From: Paenibacillus sp. GP183
Lineage (GTDB): Bacteria; Bacillota; Bacilli; Paenibacillales; NBRC-103111
DNA: 64,000 nt
NCBI RefSeq assembly: GCF_900104695.1
Contig: NZ_FNSW01000001.1
Coordinates: 3,342,001-3,406,000, forward strand
Direction: 5' to 3'
The notes below the pieces were generated by a model. It ran no database searches and was not told where the DNA came from. It saw nothing but the letters and a program-made list of their open reading frames with translations. Below, in pieces: positions 1 through 9,695 of this stretch; position 1 is the stretch's first letter; the number at the start of each line of letters is the position of its first letter. A program made the translations under genes and the position numbers.

Positions 1-664
1 CGACCAGCCCTCTGCGCTTGTTCGTGTTCCCAATGACCAGCTTGTAGCTGCCGCTTTGAAAAGGAACAAGATCATATTCCAGCGTGTCGCACATGAGCAG
101 GATAGCGTGATCCTTCTTGCCGTTCGCCACCGCGAACTGATCCATGATTCCGCAATTTACGCCGACGAATTCATTTTCCGTCTTTTGTGCGAGCAATGCG
201 ATCTTAACAGTGTCCGTCGGATAGCCTTCGGAAGCTAGAAGTCCATAGGCGGTTACCACTTCTATAGAAGCAGAGGAAGACAGCCCGGCTCCGTTAGGGA
301 TTTCTCCATGGAAGAGCAGATCATAGCCGCGCGTAAGTTCAAAGCCTTGCTTAGCGAGATGCACGATAATCCCTTTAGGGTAATTCATCCAGTCATCCGC
401 TTCATTGTAGATCAGCTCATCTATGGAGATTTGTTTGTGCAGCTTGAAATTCGTTGATGCAAAACCGACCAACCGATCCTGTCGAGGACGAATTAGCATC
501 GTCGTTCCAAAAGTGAGAGCCGCAGGAAATACGTAACCGCCATTATAATCGGTATGCTCACCGATCAAATTGACTCGGCCCGGTGCAAAAAATACCAGAA
601 TTTCGGATTCTGAAGCTTCATATCTATCCGTAAATTGCTGTTTCAGTACTTGAAGATCTGCCAT
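1..664 (-). CDS. galK: Galactokinase, 5' part (C-terminus beyond window)
   Basis: Reading leftwards from the ATG at 662-664 gives an open frame that runs off the window start, about 221 residues. The N-terminal galactokinase signature GRVNLIGEHTDYNGG is clear near residue 30, followed by the GHMP-kinase ATP-binding segment PNGAGLSSSASIEV near residue 125. GalK phosphorylates alpha-D-galactose to galactose-1-phosphate in the Leloir pathway. An AAGGCGG ribosome binding site sits 8 nt before the ATG. The divergent neighbour is an AraC regulator, which suggests sugar-responsive control, but the inducer cannot be read from the sequence. Confidence 0.93.
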   Translation of the reverse strand, partial: MADLQVLKQQFTDRYEASESEILVFFAPGRVNLIGEHTDYNGGYVFPAALTFGTTMLIRPRQDRLVGFASTNFKLHKQISIDELIYNEADDWMNYPKGIIVHLAKQGFELTRGYDLLFHGEIPNGAGLSSSASIEVVTAYGLLASEGYPTDTVKIALLAQKTENEFVGVNCGIMDQFAVANGKKDHAILLMCDTLEYDLVPFQSGSYKLVIGNTNKRRGLV

Positions 665-873
665 TACAGCACCGCCTTTGCAGTAGTTTGTTTAGATTCA
701 TGAGTAAGTATGTAACTTCAGTATACGAGATGTTACAGATAAAGACTATGGAACGATGTTATCAATACATGGAAAAATGTGACCTTCATATTTATTGGTT
801 GAAGATTATTGTGTTATATTGGAAACATCCATGCACGATCGATTATTTGGATACAAATAAGGCGGTGAATCCC

Positions 874-1746
874 ATGACCCGAACGGAAAGCTATTATGTG
901 ATCTCCAATCCTTTTCCAGATCAAGAGAGTGATTTGCTTGTTCTTTTTACTGGTGAGAGTCAGACGAAACCCGCACATCAGCTTGGACCCAAGGTGTACG
1001 ACTATTACCTGATTCATCATATTATTGCCGGTAAAGGTCGCTTCACCATTCAGGGCCAGGAGGTAGAGCTTGGATCCGGAGACAGCTTTATCATCAAGCC
1101 GGAGCAGCTTGTCTCTTACATTTCCGATGAAGAGGAGCCTTGGCATTATCGCTGGATTGCTTTTACTGGCTCACAAGCAGCCGAGCTTGTTGCATCCACT
1201 GGAATCTCGGCTCAGCAAACGATCCTCCGTACAGGCAAACGACGCCAAGTACCGATCATTTTTCGGCAGATTGGGCGAGCCTTTCATGAGAAAAAAGCGG
1301 GCTCCCATCTCAAAGCAAACGGATATCTTCATCTATTGCTGGCTGAATTCAGCGAAGCTCTTGCTCCTTCATCCCCGCTTGGCGATGTGCCGCATACCGA
1401 GAGCGAGCGCATCATAGCGCAGGCCATCCATTATTTATCTACTCAGTATGCGGAACCGATAACGATTGAAATGATGGCCGAAAGCCTCGGTTATAATCGT
1501 GCTTATCTTTCCAGATTGTTCAAACAGTATACGAAAATAACCCCGGTTACTTTTTTGCTGAAGCTGCGGATTGATAAAGCACGCCTTCTGCTGCGTGAAC
1601 GTCTGGAACTGACGGTGGAACAGATCGCTTCTTCTGTCGGCTTCCATGATCCGCTCTATTTTTCCAAGCAATTCCGCAGATGGTATGGTGTATCTCCTAC
1701 CGAGTACCGAGATCAAATGAAGCGTAAAATGCGCAATCAAATTTGA
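874..1746 (+). CDS. AraC-family transcriptional regulator
   Basis: Two-domain AraC/XylS regulator of 290 residues. The N-terminal half is a cupin-like ligand-binding domain (YDYYLIHHIIAGKGRFTIQG). The C-terminal ~100 residues hold two helix-turn-helix motifs, ending in the family signature around VGFHDPLYFSKQFRRWYGVSPTEYR. I chose the ATG at 874 because AAGGCGGTG lies just upstream; an in-frame ATG at 688 would add 62 poorly conserved residues and has no ribosome binding site. It is divergent from galK across ~210 bp, so it plausibly controls galactose or galactoside genes. That target is inferred. Confidence 0.85.
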   Translation: MTRTESYYVISNPFPDQESDLLVLFTGESQTKPAHQLGPKVYDYYLIHHIIAGKGRFTIQGQEVELGSGDSFIIKPEQLVSYISDEEEPWHYRWIAFTGSQAAELVASTGISAQQTILRTGKRRQVPIIFRQIGRAFHEKKAGSHLKANGYLHLLLAEFSEALAPSSPLGDVPHTESERIIAQAIHYLSTQYAEPITIEMMAESLGYNRAYLSRLFKQYTKITPVTFLLKLRIDKARLLLRERLELTVEQIASSVGFHDPLYFSKQFRRWYGVSPTEYRDQMKRKMRNQI

Positions 1747-1788
1747 GGAAGTCGGAAATGGGATGCAAACTCCTATTCATCCATCCAG

Positions 1789-1853
1789 AAAAAAAAACAC
1801 CCCAAACCCTGTCACAAGCATGTAATCCATGCACTTGCAGGCAGTCTGGGGTA
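1789..1853 (-). terminator. Intrinsic terminator of the nup operon
   Basis: On the minus strand a long imperfect stem (ACCCCA pairing with TGGGGT; CCTG and CAAG pairing with CTTG and CAGG) is followed by a run of nine T. It lies just beyond the stop of the last importer gene. The convergent AraC gene ends 43 bp away. Confidence 0.75.
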
Positions 1854-1871
1854 TTTGTGGTTTCTTGTACG

Positions 1872-2834
1872 CTATCTTTTGCCAGGATCGTAAGGTTCAC
1901 CGAGTGATGCGGGCGGGCGAGCACGTCCTACAGCGCCAGCAAGCACAAGGATCGTGAGGAGATATGGCAGCATGTAGAGAAATTCCTGCGGAATGTTTTT
2001 CGCAAAGTCAAACAGCTGCAGGTAGTTGTTCAAGGCTTGAGCCATACCGAAGAACAATGCCGCGCCCAAAGCGCCAGCCGGATTCCATTTGCCAAATATC
2101 ATGGCGGCCATGGCAATGAAGCCTTGTCCGGATATCGTATTGTGCGTGAAGTTGCTTGTAGTCGTCAGCGTAATCGTCGCGCCGCCAAGACCGGCTAGAG
2201 CTCCGCTGATCAGCACGGCGATGTAACGAATGCGATTTACCTTGATGCCTACCGTATCTGCAGCGCTCGGATGTTCCCCGACAGATCGGAGCCTAAGGCC
2301 GAATGGCGTCTTGAAAAGGACATAATAGGAAACCGCCACTAAAATTAATGCGAGATAGGTAGTGGGATAAGCTATAAAGATCGCATTTCCCAAAAAAGGG
2401 ATTTTCGATAAAAACGGTATCTCGAATTTACTGAAAACATCATTGAGCGTCTCGGTTTGACCTGCGCCTTGGAAAAGAATTTTGACCAGATACACCGTAA
2501 TGCCGGCAGCCAGAAAATTAATCACGACGCCGCTGATAACTTGATCCGCTTTGAAAGTAATCGTAGCCACTGCGTGAATCAGCGCAAAAACCATGGCGAA
2601 AATGATCGCCGCAATCAGGCCGACCCAGGGAGACAAGCTGCCCATATGGGCTTGCTCTGCGTAATAAGTGCCCACCGCCGATGCAAATGCGCCGGATATC
2701 ATCAAGCCTTCAATCCCTATGTTGACCACACCGGAACGTTCGGAGAAGATTCCGCCCAGCGCACCGAAGATGAGAGCGGTTGAAAACACAAGCGTGATAT
2801 TGATCAACTGCCCAAAGGAAGTAAAGAAATCCAT
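1872..2834 (-). CDS. nupQ: Nucleoside ABC transporter permease (NupQ/YufQ-like)
   Basis: Integral membrane permease of 320 residues in the BPD_transp_2 family, with about eight to nine hydrophobic segments and the family motif RSGVVNIGIEGLMISGAFAS near residue 33. It is the second permease of a BMP-type importer; in Bacillus subtilis the equivalent NupNOPQ system imports guanosine and other nucleosides. One base separates it from the preceding permease gene, so they are surely co-transcribed. A terminator follows. Substrate is inferred from family and gene order. Confidence 0.88.
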   Translation of the reverse strand: MDFFTSFGQLINITLVFSTALIFGALGGIFSERSGVVNIGIEGLMISGAFASAVGTYYAEQAHMGSLSPWVGLIAAIIFAMVFALIHAVATITFKADQVISGVVINFLAAGITVYLVKILFQGAGQTETLNDVFSKFEIPFLSKIPFLGNAIFIAYPTTYLALILVAVSYYVLFKTPFGLRLRSVGEHPSAADTVGIKVNRIRYIAVLISGALAGLGGATITLTTTSNFTHNTISGQGFIAMAAMIFGKWNPAGALGAALFFGMAQALNNYLQLFDFAKNIPQEFLYMLPYLLTILVLAGAVGRARPPASLGEPYDPGKR

Positions 2835-2835
2835 A

Positions 2836-3915
2836 TTACACCGCCCTCTCTTTCTTGCGTTTGGCGTAAAACGGGATGAGAACCCACTTCACGATACCTT
2901 GTGTAGCCACGAAAAAGATAACGGAACCTATCACGATCCGGATGATTTCCGGCGGTACATCAGCAGCGAAGCTCATGCCTGCCGAGCCGTAGGTCAATCC
3001 GCCAAACAGCGTTGCGCCCAGCACAACACCTAATGGATTATTCGCACCCAGCAGGGAAACGGCTATCCCATCGAAACCATAGCCTGGCGAGCTGGCCATC
3101 ACCACTTGATAATGAAAGACACCCAGGACTTCAAACACACCGGCGAGTCCTGCAAATATGCCGCTGATAAACATCGCTTTGATAATGTTTCGGTTTACGT
3201 TCATACCCGCGTATTTGGCGGCGTGCATATTATGTCCAACCGCACGGAGCTCATAGCCCTGTCGCGTTTTCCACAAAATGATATAAAAGATCAAAGCGCC
3301 CACCAGGGCGATCAAGGTTCCCCAATGGACACGGGCATTCCCCATCATTGCCGATAACCAGCCGATACTGACGGATGCAGACTCTTGAATCATATAAGAA
3401 CGCTGCTGTCCAGGCTGCAACAGGAATCTGTTGACTATGTAATTGGACAGAAACAACGCAATCCAGTTCAGCATGATCGTGGTTATGACTTCGTTGACTC
3501 CCCGCCTTGCTTTCAAATACCCTGCAATTGCCCCCCAGCATCCAGCTAGCAGCGCTCCAGTGATGACGGCAAGCGGTGCATGAATAATCCAAGGCAGTCC
3601 ATGAATCTTCACCCCGATGAAGCTCGCCCCCGTCATCCCCATGATGAATTGGCCTTCAGCTCCAATGTTAAAGAGTCCGGAACGAAAGGCAAAAGCGACC
3701 GAGAGTCCGGTTAAGATTAGCGGCGTAATCTCGCGGATGGTTTCCCCGAAATCGTAGGAATTACTGAATATTTTGGCAAACAGCGCACTGTACGCCGTAA
3801 TGGGATTATACCCGCCTACAAGCATAACAAGCGCTCCGAACAGCAAGCCGAGAATAATGGCTACCAACGGTGTGAGGGCAGTATCTCTGGTGAAGATACG
3901 GAGTACTTTATTCAT
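2836..3915 (-). CDS. nupP: Nucleoside ABC transporter permease (NupP/YufP-like)
   Basis: Permease of 359 residues, paralogous to the next gene: the membrane core has the same RSGLFNIGAEGQFIMG motif (near residue 80) and about nine to ten hydrophobic segments. It would pair with NupQ to form the channel of the importer. Its start overlaps the end of the ATPase gene by 8 nt, indicating translational coupling. The family exports nothing; it is an importer of purine or pyrimidine nucleosides in related bacteria. Confidence 0.88.
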   Translation of the reverse strand: MNKVLRIFTRDTALTPLVAIILGLLFGALVMLVGGYNPITAYSALFAKIFSNSYDFGETIREITPLILTGLSVAFAFRSGLFNIGAEGQFIMGMTGASFIGVKIHGLPWIIHAPLAVITGALLAGCWGAIAGYLKARRGVNEVITTIMLNWIALFLSNYIVNRFLLQPGQQRSYMIQESASVSIGWLSAMMGNARVHWGTLIALVGALIFYIILWKTRQGYELRAVGHNMHAAKYAGMNVNRNIIKAMFISGIFAGLAGVFEVLGVFHYQVVMASSPGYGFDGIAVSLLGANNPLGVVLGATLFGGLTYGSAGMSFAADVPPEIIRIVIGSVIFFVATQGIVKWVLIPFYAKRKKERAV

Positions 3916-5449
3916 GAACGGCTCCTTTCTGCATTCGATTGCTGCCTGCCATCATGAGCCCGAGCTCCTGGTCGTTCGTTTGCTGAGGCCGCACTTCTCC
4001 GACAATTTCACCCTCATAAATGACAATGATGCGATCCGATACATTCATGATTTCATCCAGCTCAAAAGAAATGAGCAGCACCGCTTTCCCACGATCCCTT
4101 TGCTCAATGAGCTGCTTGTGCACGAACTCAATCGCACCGACATCCAAGCCCCGCGTAGGTTGAGCCGCAATCAGCAGATCAGGGTTGCGGTCCAGCTCTC
4201 TGGCGATAATCGCCTTTTGCTGGTTGCCTCCAGAAAGGGAACGCGCCTTGTTATAGATGCTCGGCGTTCTAACATCATATTGCTTGATTAAAGTGTCTGC
4301 ATGCTTATCTATAGCATCATAATTCAGGAAACCGTTCCGGTTATAGGCCGGATGGAAATAGGTTTCAAGCACCATATTTTCACTCATGGTAAAATCCAGA
4401 ATCAGCCCATGCTTGTGCCTGTCCTCCGGAATGTGAGATAGCCCTGCCTCGGCGATATGACGCGGAGTTTGATTGGTAATCTCCCTTCCTTTGAGTATAA
4501 CTTGTCCGCTGTCGATGACTCTCAGTCCCGTCAATGCTTCGATAAGCTCACTTTGTCCGTTGCCGTCAACTCCGGCTAAGCCGAGGATTTCACCGGCTTT
4601 CACTTCAAACTGGATGCCTTTCAATGAAGGCAGACCCTGGTGGTCACGTGCGGTAACTTGCTTCACCTCGAGAATGGGTTCCCCCGGACTCGCCTCTTTT
4701 TTTGCCACCTTGAACGATACTTCCCGTCCGACCATTTTCTCCGCCAGCTCTCTGGTTGTCGTTTTCGCTGTCTCCACGGTATCAATGGCTCTACCTCTGC
4801 GGATGATTGTGACTGTATCGGATATTTCCATAATTTCTTTCAGCTTATGCGTAATTAATATGATCGACTTGCCCTCTCTCACCAGGTTGCGCAGGATCAC
4901 CGTCAACTCTTTAATCTCCTGAGGGGTGAGCACGGCTGTAGGCTCGTCAAAAATAAGAATATTTGCGCCGCGGTACAGCGTTTTTAGAATTTCTACGCGC
5001 TGCTGCATGCCAACCGAAATATCCTCAATCTTCGCTCTGGGATCTACTCGAAGTCCATACTGCTCGGACAGCTTTCTTACCTTTTCTTGCGCGAGGCGAA
5101 TGTCAATATTAAGCCCTTTTTTGGGCTCCATGCCCAAGATGATATTTTCTGTGACTGTAAATGGCTGCACCAGCTTAAAATGCTGATGCACCATGCCTAT
5201 GCCAAGCTCGATTGCCCGATTCGGACTGTCAATTGCGACTTCCTTGCCCTGCAGTGAAATGCTGCCTTCATCCGGCTGATAAAGCCCAAATAAAATGTTC
5301 ATCAAGGTGGATTTACCCGCACCGTTCTCACCTAGCAAAGCATGGATTTCGCCTTGCTGCAGCTTAAAGCTGATGGAGTCATTGGCAACAATGCCTGGAA
5401 AACGCTTCGTTATGTTGGAAAGCTCAACAACGGGAACGGCTGCATTCAT
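3908..5449 (-). CDS. nupO: Nucleoside ABC transporter ATP-binding protein (NupO/YufO-like)
   Basis: 513 residues with two fused nucleotide-binding domains. The first has a good Walker A (GENGAGKST, ~residue 41), Q-loop, signature SVGMQQR and Walker B ILIFDEPTAVLT. The second has the degenerate P-loop typical of sugar/nucleoside importers (GVDGNGQSE), signature LSGGNQQK and the AAQPTRGLDV motif. It energises the two downstream permeases. The ribosome binding site is TAGGGTGAT before the ATG. A hairpin separates it from the binding-protein gene, which would let the binding protein be made in excess. Confidence 0.9.
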   Translation of the reverse strand: MNAAVPVVELSNITKRFPGIVANDSISFKLQQGEIHALLGENGAGKSTLMNILFGLYQPDEGSISLQGKEVAIDSPNRAIELGIGMVHQHFKLVQPFTVTENIILGMEPKKGLNIDIRLAQEKVRKLSEQYGLRVDPRAKIEDISVGMQQRVEILKTLYRGANILIFDEPTAVLTPQEIKELTVILRNLVREGKSIILITHKLKEIMEISDTVTIIRRGRAIDTVETAKTTTRELAEKMVGREVSFKVAKKEASPGEPILEVKQVTARDHQGLPSLKGIQFEVKAGEILGLAGVDGNGQSELIEALTGLRVIDSGQVILKGREITNQTPRHIAEAGLSHIPEDRHKHGLILDFTMSENMVLETYFHPAYNRNGFLNYDAIDKHADTLIKQYDVRTPSIYNKARSLSGGNQQKAIIARELDRNPDLLIAAQPTRGLDVGAIEFVHKQLIEQRDRGKAVLLISFELDEIMNVSDRIIVIYEGEIVGEVRPQQTNDQELGLMMAGSNRMQKGAVHE

Positions 5450-5496
5450 CGGATCACCCTACCGGTCAGTTTTGAAAAGCCATTAGGAATCAAAGA

Positions 5497-5526
5497 ACAA
5501 GGCTAGTTGTACACAACCAGCCTTGT
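5497..5526 (-). terminator. Intercistronic hairpin between nupN and nupO
   Basis: A 30-bp inverted repeat with 14-bp arms (ACAAGGCTAGTTGT / ACAACCAGCCTTGT, one mismatch) and a 2-base gap. The minus-strand tail after it is only weakly T-rich (TCTTTGATTCC), so it is better seen as a leaky terminator or mRNA-stabilising 3' hairpin of the binding-protein transcript. Confidence 0.6.
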
Positions 5527-5570
5527 CTTATGTGTATCATGCTCGATATGAGGTCATTCATAGAAATGGT

Positions 5571-6665
5571 TTATTTATCAGCGACCTTGATCTCTCCGCT
5601 GATGATTTTTGCTTTATACTCGTCAACCTTTTTCAAGATATCCGGAGTTACATTTTTGGTGGAAGTATCAGGTAATCCAACACCGTTATCTTTCAATCCA
5701 AGAACAACTGCGTTAGCAGCTCCGCCTTTGAATTTGCCGGCAATAACATCATTGGATACGCGAATGATCGCTTGATCGACACGCTTCAACATGGAGGTTA
5801 ATGTAACATCATCACCGAATTCCAGGGATTGGTCTTTATCCACACCAATGACCCATATTTTTTCACCTTTTTTGACACGGTCTTTGGCTTCATTAAATAC
5901 ACCGTTGCCTGTGGCACCGGCTGCGTGGAAAATGATGTCAGCTTTATCATTGAAAATCGTTGCAGCGGCTGCTTTACCCAGATCAGGTTTATCGAATGCA
6001 CCCGTATAGTTGACTGTAATTTTTGCATTTGGATTTACTGCGGCAACACCAGCTTTGAATCCCGCTTCAAAACGTTTGATAACCGGAATGTCGATACCGC
6101 CGACAAAGCCGATTTTATTCGTTTTTGTTGTTAAACCGGCAACTACACCCACCAGAAAGGCACCTTCATTTTCAGCGAAAGTAACGGATTCTACATTAGG
6201 AGCGTCTACCACGTTATCGATAATAGCCAGCTTGGCATCCGGGTTTTGAGTAGCTACAGCTTTCAAAGCATCGCCCATTAAGAAGCCGATACCCCAAGTT
6301 AAGTTATACTTTTCTTTGACAAAGGTGTTCAAGTTCGGTGTATAATCAGCGTCGCTTTTACTTTGCAGGTATTTCACTTTTGCTTTGCCATCGGCTTCGA
6401 TTTTCTTTAAGCCTTCCCATGCGCTTTGGTTAAAGGATTTATCATTGACACCGCCGATATCCGTTACCATTCCGATGTTCATGGCAGCCGCCGCAGCTGG
6501 TGTCGGTGCCGGCGTTGCCGATGCAGTTGCAGCCGGAGCTGTTGACGCAGGCTTAGGAGTAGGTGAACCTGCCGCAGTATTGGTGTCAGCTTTCTTTCCA
6601 CAACCCGTTAGAACAACCGCAATAACCATCATTAATATTAAAGATACAGAAAACATTTTTCTCAT
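5571..6665 (-). CDS. nupN: BMP-family nucleoside-binding lipoprotein
   Basis: 364 residues. Signal peptide with lipobox VLTGC (Cys ~22), then an Ala/Pro/Thr-rich linker (residues ~25-60) and the BMP/PBP1 ligand-binding fold starting at MNIGMVTDIGGVNDKSFNQ. GIGFLMGDAL and the glycine-rich IGFVGGIDIPVI segment are family motifs. It is anchored outside the membrane and delivers nucleoside to NupPQ. It is first in the operon, as in NupNOPQ. The Ala/Pro linker is low-complexity, a common spacer that lifts the domain off the membrane. Confidence 0.88.
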   Translation of the reverse strand: MRKMFSVSLILMMVIAVVLTGCGKKADTNTAAGSPTPKPASTAPAATASATPAPTPAAAAAMNIGMVTDIGGVNDKSFNQSAWEGLKKIEADGKAKVKYLQSKSDADYTPNLNTFVKEKYNLTWGIGFLMGDALKAVATQNPDAKLAIIDNVVDAPNVESVTFAENEGAFLVGVVAGLTTKTNKIGFVGGIDIPVIKRFEAGFKAGVAAVNPNAKITVNYTGAFDKPDLGKAAAATIFNDKADIIFHAAGATGNGVFNEAKDRVKKGEKIWVIGVDKDQSLEFGDDVTLTSMLKRVDQAIIRVSNDVIAGKFKGGAANAVVLGLKDNGVGLPDTSTKNVTPDILKKVDEYKAKIISGEIKVADK

Positions 6666-6782
6666 TTTGACAAAACCCCCAACATTAATTTTTGTTTTAA
6701 TAGAAAACCATACATCCTATATTAACTAATATGCCACGCTATGTATCTAATCCCTAACCCCTTTCGTTGTTTATTGAACAAA

Positions 6783-6809
6783 GGTATAATAATACAAAAA
6801 TAAAGTCAA
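6783..6809 (-). promoter_or_regulatory. Possible sigma-A promoter of the nup operon
   Basis: On the minus strand TTGACT (6804-6809) and TATACC (6783-6788) are 15 bp apart, a little short for sigma-A. It lies ~120 bp before nupN. The leader holds no purine riboswitch that I can recognise. Confidence 0.35.
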
Positions 6810-6909
6810 CTCCTACTTTAACATGTATTCTCTCACGAGAAAAGTCAAACTTGAGTTGTCTTTACATGTGGGGTCGTTTATTTTTTCATAAAACGTTTAC
6901 ATCCTTTGA

Positions 6910-8403
6910 CTACCCTGCCTGCTGCTGCATCAGGTGTTCAAAATCACTGTCCATTAACGGTCCGCTGAGCAGCTCTCCTTGAACTTCTTTGCAGCGGAGT
7001 TTGTACAGATGAGCCAGCTGCTCCTGTGATTCTACACCTTTGGCAATCAGATTGAGGTGAAGTCTTTCTGCCATTTCAATAATTGCGACTGCCAAGGTCT
7101 GGTTCTCGAGATCCTCCGGCAGATTACGGATCAAACTGCTGTCCAGCTTGATGGTATCCATTGGCACCTGCTGCGAGCTTGAGCCCGAGAATATGCCAGC
7201 ACACACATCATCCATGGCAATGCGCAGTCCCAGTTGTTTTAATAAGCGCAGCTTTTCCCCTACGCTTTGCACGCTGAGCATAGAAATTCCTTCCGCCAGG
7301 TCAAGCTCCAGATATTTGGCATCCAGACCGACTTCCGCCAGAATTTCGGAGATTCGCTCAACCAGATTCTCTTTTTTGAATTGGGCCACCGATAAACCGA
7401 TAGAAAGCTTGAGAGGCTGAAAGCCGACAGCCTGCCATTGCTTGGCTTTTAAACACGCCGTTTGCAGAGCCCATTCTCCGATAGAGATGATGAGTCCTGT
7501 TTCTTCCGCCACGGCGAGCCATTCGTTGCTAGAAAACTGCTTGCCTGCCCGGTTCCAATGAATCATGGCTTCGACGCCGATAATGCGTTTGTTGCTTAGC
7601 GCATATTGCGGCTGATAATGCATCTCCAACTCTCCGTTGTCGAGTGCAAGGCGAAGAGCTGTTTCCAGCTCATGCTTATAGGTCATCAAAGTATCGAGGC
7701 CGGATGCAAAGAATTGAAAATTGTTTCTTCCTCGCTTTTTGGCTCCATACATCGCTTTATCCGCATGTTTAATGAGCTCATCCAGCGTTTCGCCGTCTGT
7801 GGGATACAAAGAAATTCCGACACTGGCTGTAATATGATGCTCTAGCCCATTTAACGAATACGGTATATCCATTGCGGCATGAATGCGGCCTGCAACCAGT
7901 CGCACATCTGCAGGCTTTGAAATATTTTCAAGCAGCAGCGTGAATTCATCCCCGCCTTGCCGATAAACGGTATCCCCTTCCCTCAGACAGCTCTGCAGAC
8001 GCTCCCCGGTAATGCGAATCAACTCATCTCCACAGGCATGACCGAGCGAATCGTTCACCATTTTAAACCGATCCAGATCCAAAAACATGACAGCCGCGAT
8101 TTGACCGCTTCTTTTGGCACGCACTAAAGCGAGGTTCAAGCGATCTTCAAAAAGCCTGCGGTTGGGCAGCCCTGTTAAGGCATCATGATAAGCCAAATGC
8201 TCCATTCGGAGGCCAATTTCCTCATGCTTGTCTCTGGATTTCAGTAAACTGTGTAGGAAATAAGCAAAAGCTCCTGCTGCACAGCTTATAAATACTACGC
8301 CGATCCCTATGCCCAGCCAGAAAATCGAAGCAGTTGCAAGCATATTGACAACCAGCAGGACCAAGCCTGTCTGCCATGCATATTTGGATAGTAGATTTTT
8401 CAT
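6910..8403 (-). CDS. GGDEF diguanylate cyclase with degenerate EAL domain
   Basis: 497 residues: two N-terminal membrane segments (~residues 10-55), a GGDEF domain (~65-230) with intact RQGGDEF active site, and an EAL domain (~240-490). The EAL domain departs from the catalytic consensus: the EAL motif reads EAM, the metal-ligand Asn of xNLS is Gly (SIGLS), LEITE reads LDLAE, and the AEGVE glutamate is Lys (IAKGVES). DD and the KLD lysine remain. It is therefore probably a cyclase with a non-hydrolytic, possibly c-di-GMP-sensing, EAL module. The ribosome binding site is CGGAGG. It starts 35 nt after ilvA without an obvious terminator, so some read-through from ilvA is likely. Confidence 0.88.
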   Translation of the reverse strand: MKNLLSKYAWQTGLVLLVVNMLATASIFWLGIGIGVVFISCAAGAFAYFLHSLLKSRDKHEEIGLRMEHLAYHDALTGLPNRRLFEDRLNLALVRAKRSGQIAAVMFLDLDRFKMVNDSLGHACGDELIRITGERLQSCLREGDTVYRQGGDEFTLLLENISKPADVRLVAGRIHAAMDIPYSLNGLEHHITASVGISLYPTDGETLDELIKHADKAMYGAKKRGRNNFQFFASGLDTLMTYKHELETALRLALDNGELEMHYQPQYALSNKRIIGVEAMIHWNRAGKQFSSNEWLAVAEETGLIISIGEWALQTACLKAKQWQAVGFQPLKLSIGLSVAQFKKENLVERISEILAEVGLDAKYLELDLAEGISMLSVQSVGEKLRLLKQLGLRIAMDDVCAGIFSGSSSQQVPMDTIKLDSSLIRNLPEDLENQTLAVAIIEMAERLHLNLIAKGVESQEQLAHLYKLRCKEVQGELLSGPLMDSDFEHLMQQQAG

Positions 8404-8438
8404 ATCCGATCCTCCGGTTCATATAAAGCTGCTTCCAC

Positions 8439-9695
8439 TCAGATCAAGAGATTAAATAGCTTGGGATCTTTATTAATCTCTATATACCCATAATCTTTGT
8501 TTGCCAAACGCAATATGAGAGGGTCGTAATCGTCTTTATTCTTCAATTCTATTCCGACCAAGGCCGGCGCGTCTTCGCGATTATTTTTTTTCGTATATTC
8601 AAACCGTGTTATGTCATCGTTAGGGCCGAGAACATCCTCCAAAAACTCACGAAGCGCCCCCGCCCTTTGCGGGAAATTCAATATAAAGTAATGCTTGAGC
8701 CCCTCATAGATCATGGAGCGTTCCTTGATTTCCTGCATCCGGTCGATGTCATTGTTGCCGCCGCTGATGATGCATACTACATTTTTGCCGCGAATTTGCT
8801 CCCTGTACGTATCCAAAGCCGCAACAGACAGCGCGCCTGCCGGTTCAATCACAATCGCATTGTTGTTGTATAGCTCCAATATGGTTGTGCACTCCTTGCC
8901 TGCCGGGATCAGGATAATATCCTCCACCATTTGTTTACAAATGTCAAAGTTCAATTGACCCACCTGCTTGACGGCAGCCCCATCGACAAAACGATCCACG
9001 GAGGAAAGTGTCACCACTTCGCCTACCGCCAGAGATTTGGTCATACTCGCCGCACCTTCAGGCTCAACGCCAATGATGTGAGTTTGCGGGGAAACGCTTT
9101 TGACATAGGCAGCAACTCCGGAAACCAAGCCCCCGCCTCCAATGGCCGCAAAAATATAATCCGGCGCTTCCGGCATTTGATCCATGATCTCCAGCCCTGC
9201 AGTCCCTTGTCCGGCAATGGTCCTCGCATCATCAAAAGGATGGATAAACACCTTGTTTTCACGCGCGCAATAAGCTTTGGCCTCAGTGGAAGCATCGTCA
9301 AAGCTGTCTCCGGTCAGAATCACTTCTACACTGTCACCGCCGAAAAATTTAACCTGCGTGATCTTTTGCCTGGGAGTTGTGGTTGGCATAAAGATTTTGC
9401 CTTCTATCCCGAGTTGTTTGCAGGAATAAGCCACACCTTGGGCATGATTGCCTGCACTGGCGCACACGACCCCGCTTTCTCGCTCGGATGCGGTCAAGCT
9501 TTGAATCACATTATAAGCTCCTCTTATTTTAAAAGAACGCACGATCAGCATATCTTCTCTTTTCAAATAAACGTTGCAGCCGAATTGGTTGGAGAGAATC
9601 TCATTTCTTTGCAGCGGAGAAGGCTCCATGACTTGGCTGAGCACATGGCTCGCTTTGACGATATCTTCGGGATTTACTTTTCCGGGCACTGCCAC
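8439..9695 (-). CDS. ilvA: Threonine ammonia-lyase (threonine deaminase)
   Basis: 418 residues, PLP-dependent fold type II. The cofactor lysine is in SFKIRGA (~residue 56), the phosphate-binding loop is GGGGL (~190), and SAGNHAQGVA is diagnostic. The C-terminal ~80 residues form one ACT-like regulatory domain (from YFILNFPQRAGALREFLEDVLGP). Length matches Bacillus IlvA (~420). It converts threonine to 2-oxobutanoate, the first step to isoleucine. The start is GTG, chosen because AAAGGGAG lies 10 nt upstream. No T-box leader is visible. Confidence 0.93.
   Translation of the reverse strand: MAVPGKVNPEDIVKASHVLSQVMEPSPLQRNEILSNQFGCNVYLKREDMLIVRSFKIRGAYNVIQSLTASERESGVVCASAGNHAQGVAYSCKQLGIEGKIFMPTTTPRQKITQVKFFGGDSVEVILTGDSFDDASTEAKAYCARENKVFIHPFDDARTIAGQGTAGLEIMDQMPEAPDYIFAAIGGGGLVSGVAAYVKSVSPQTHIIGVEPEGAASMTKSLAVGEVVTLSSVDRFVDGAAVKQVGQLNFDICKQMVEDIILIPAGKECTTILELYNNNAIVIEPAGALSVAALDTYREQIRGKNVVCIISGGNNDIDRMQEIKERSMIYEGLKHYFILNFPQRAGALREFLEDVLGPNDDITRFEYTKKNNREDAPALVGIELKNKDDYDPLILRLANKDYGYIEINKDPKLFNLLI

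Noticed and set aside
6666-6909. Purine riboswitch in the nup leader
   Set aside because: None of the conserved purine aptamer loops could be found.
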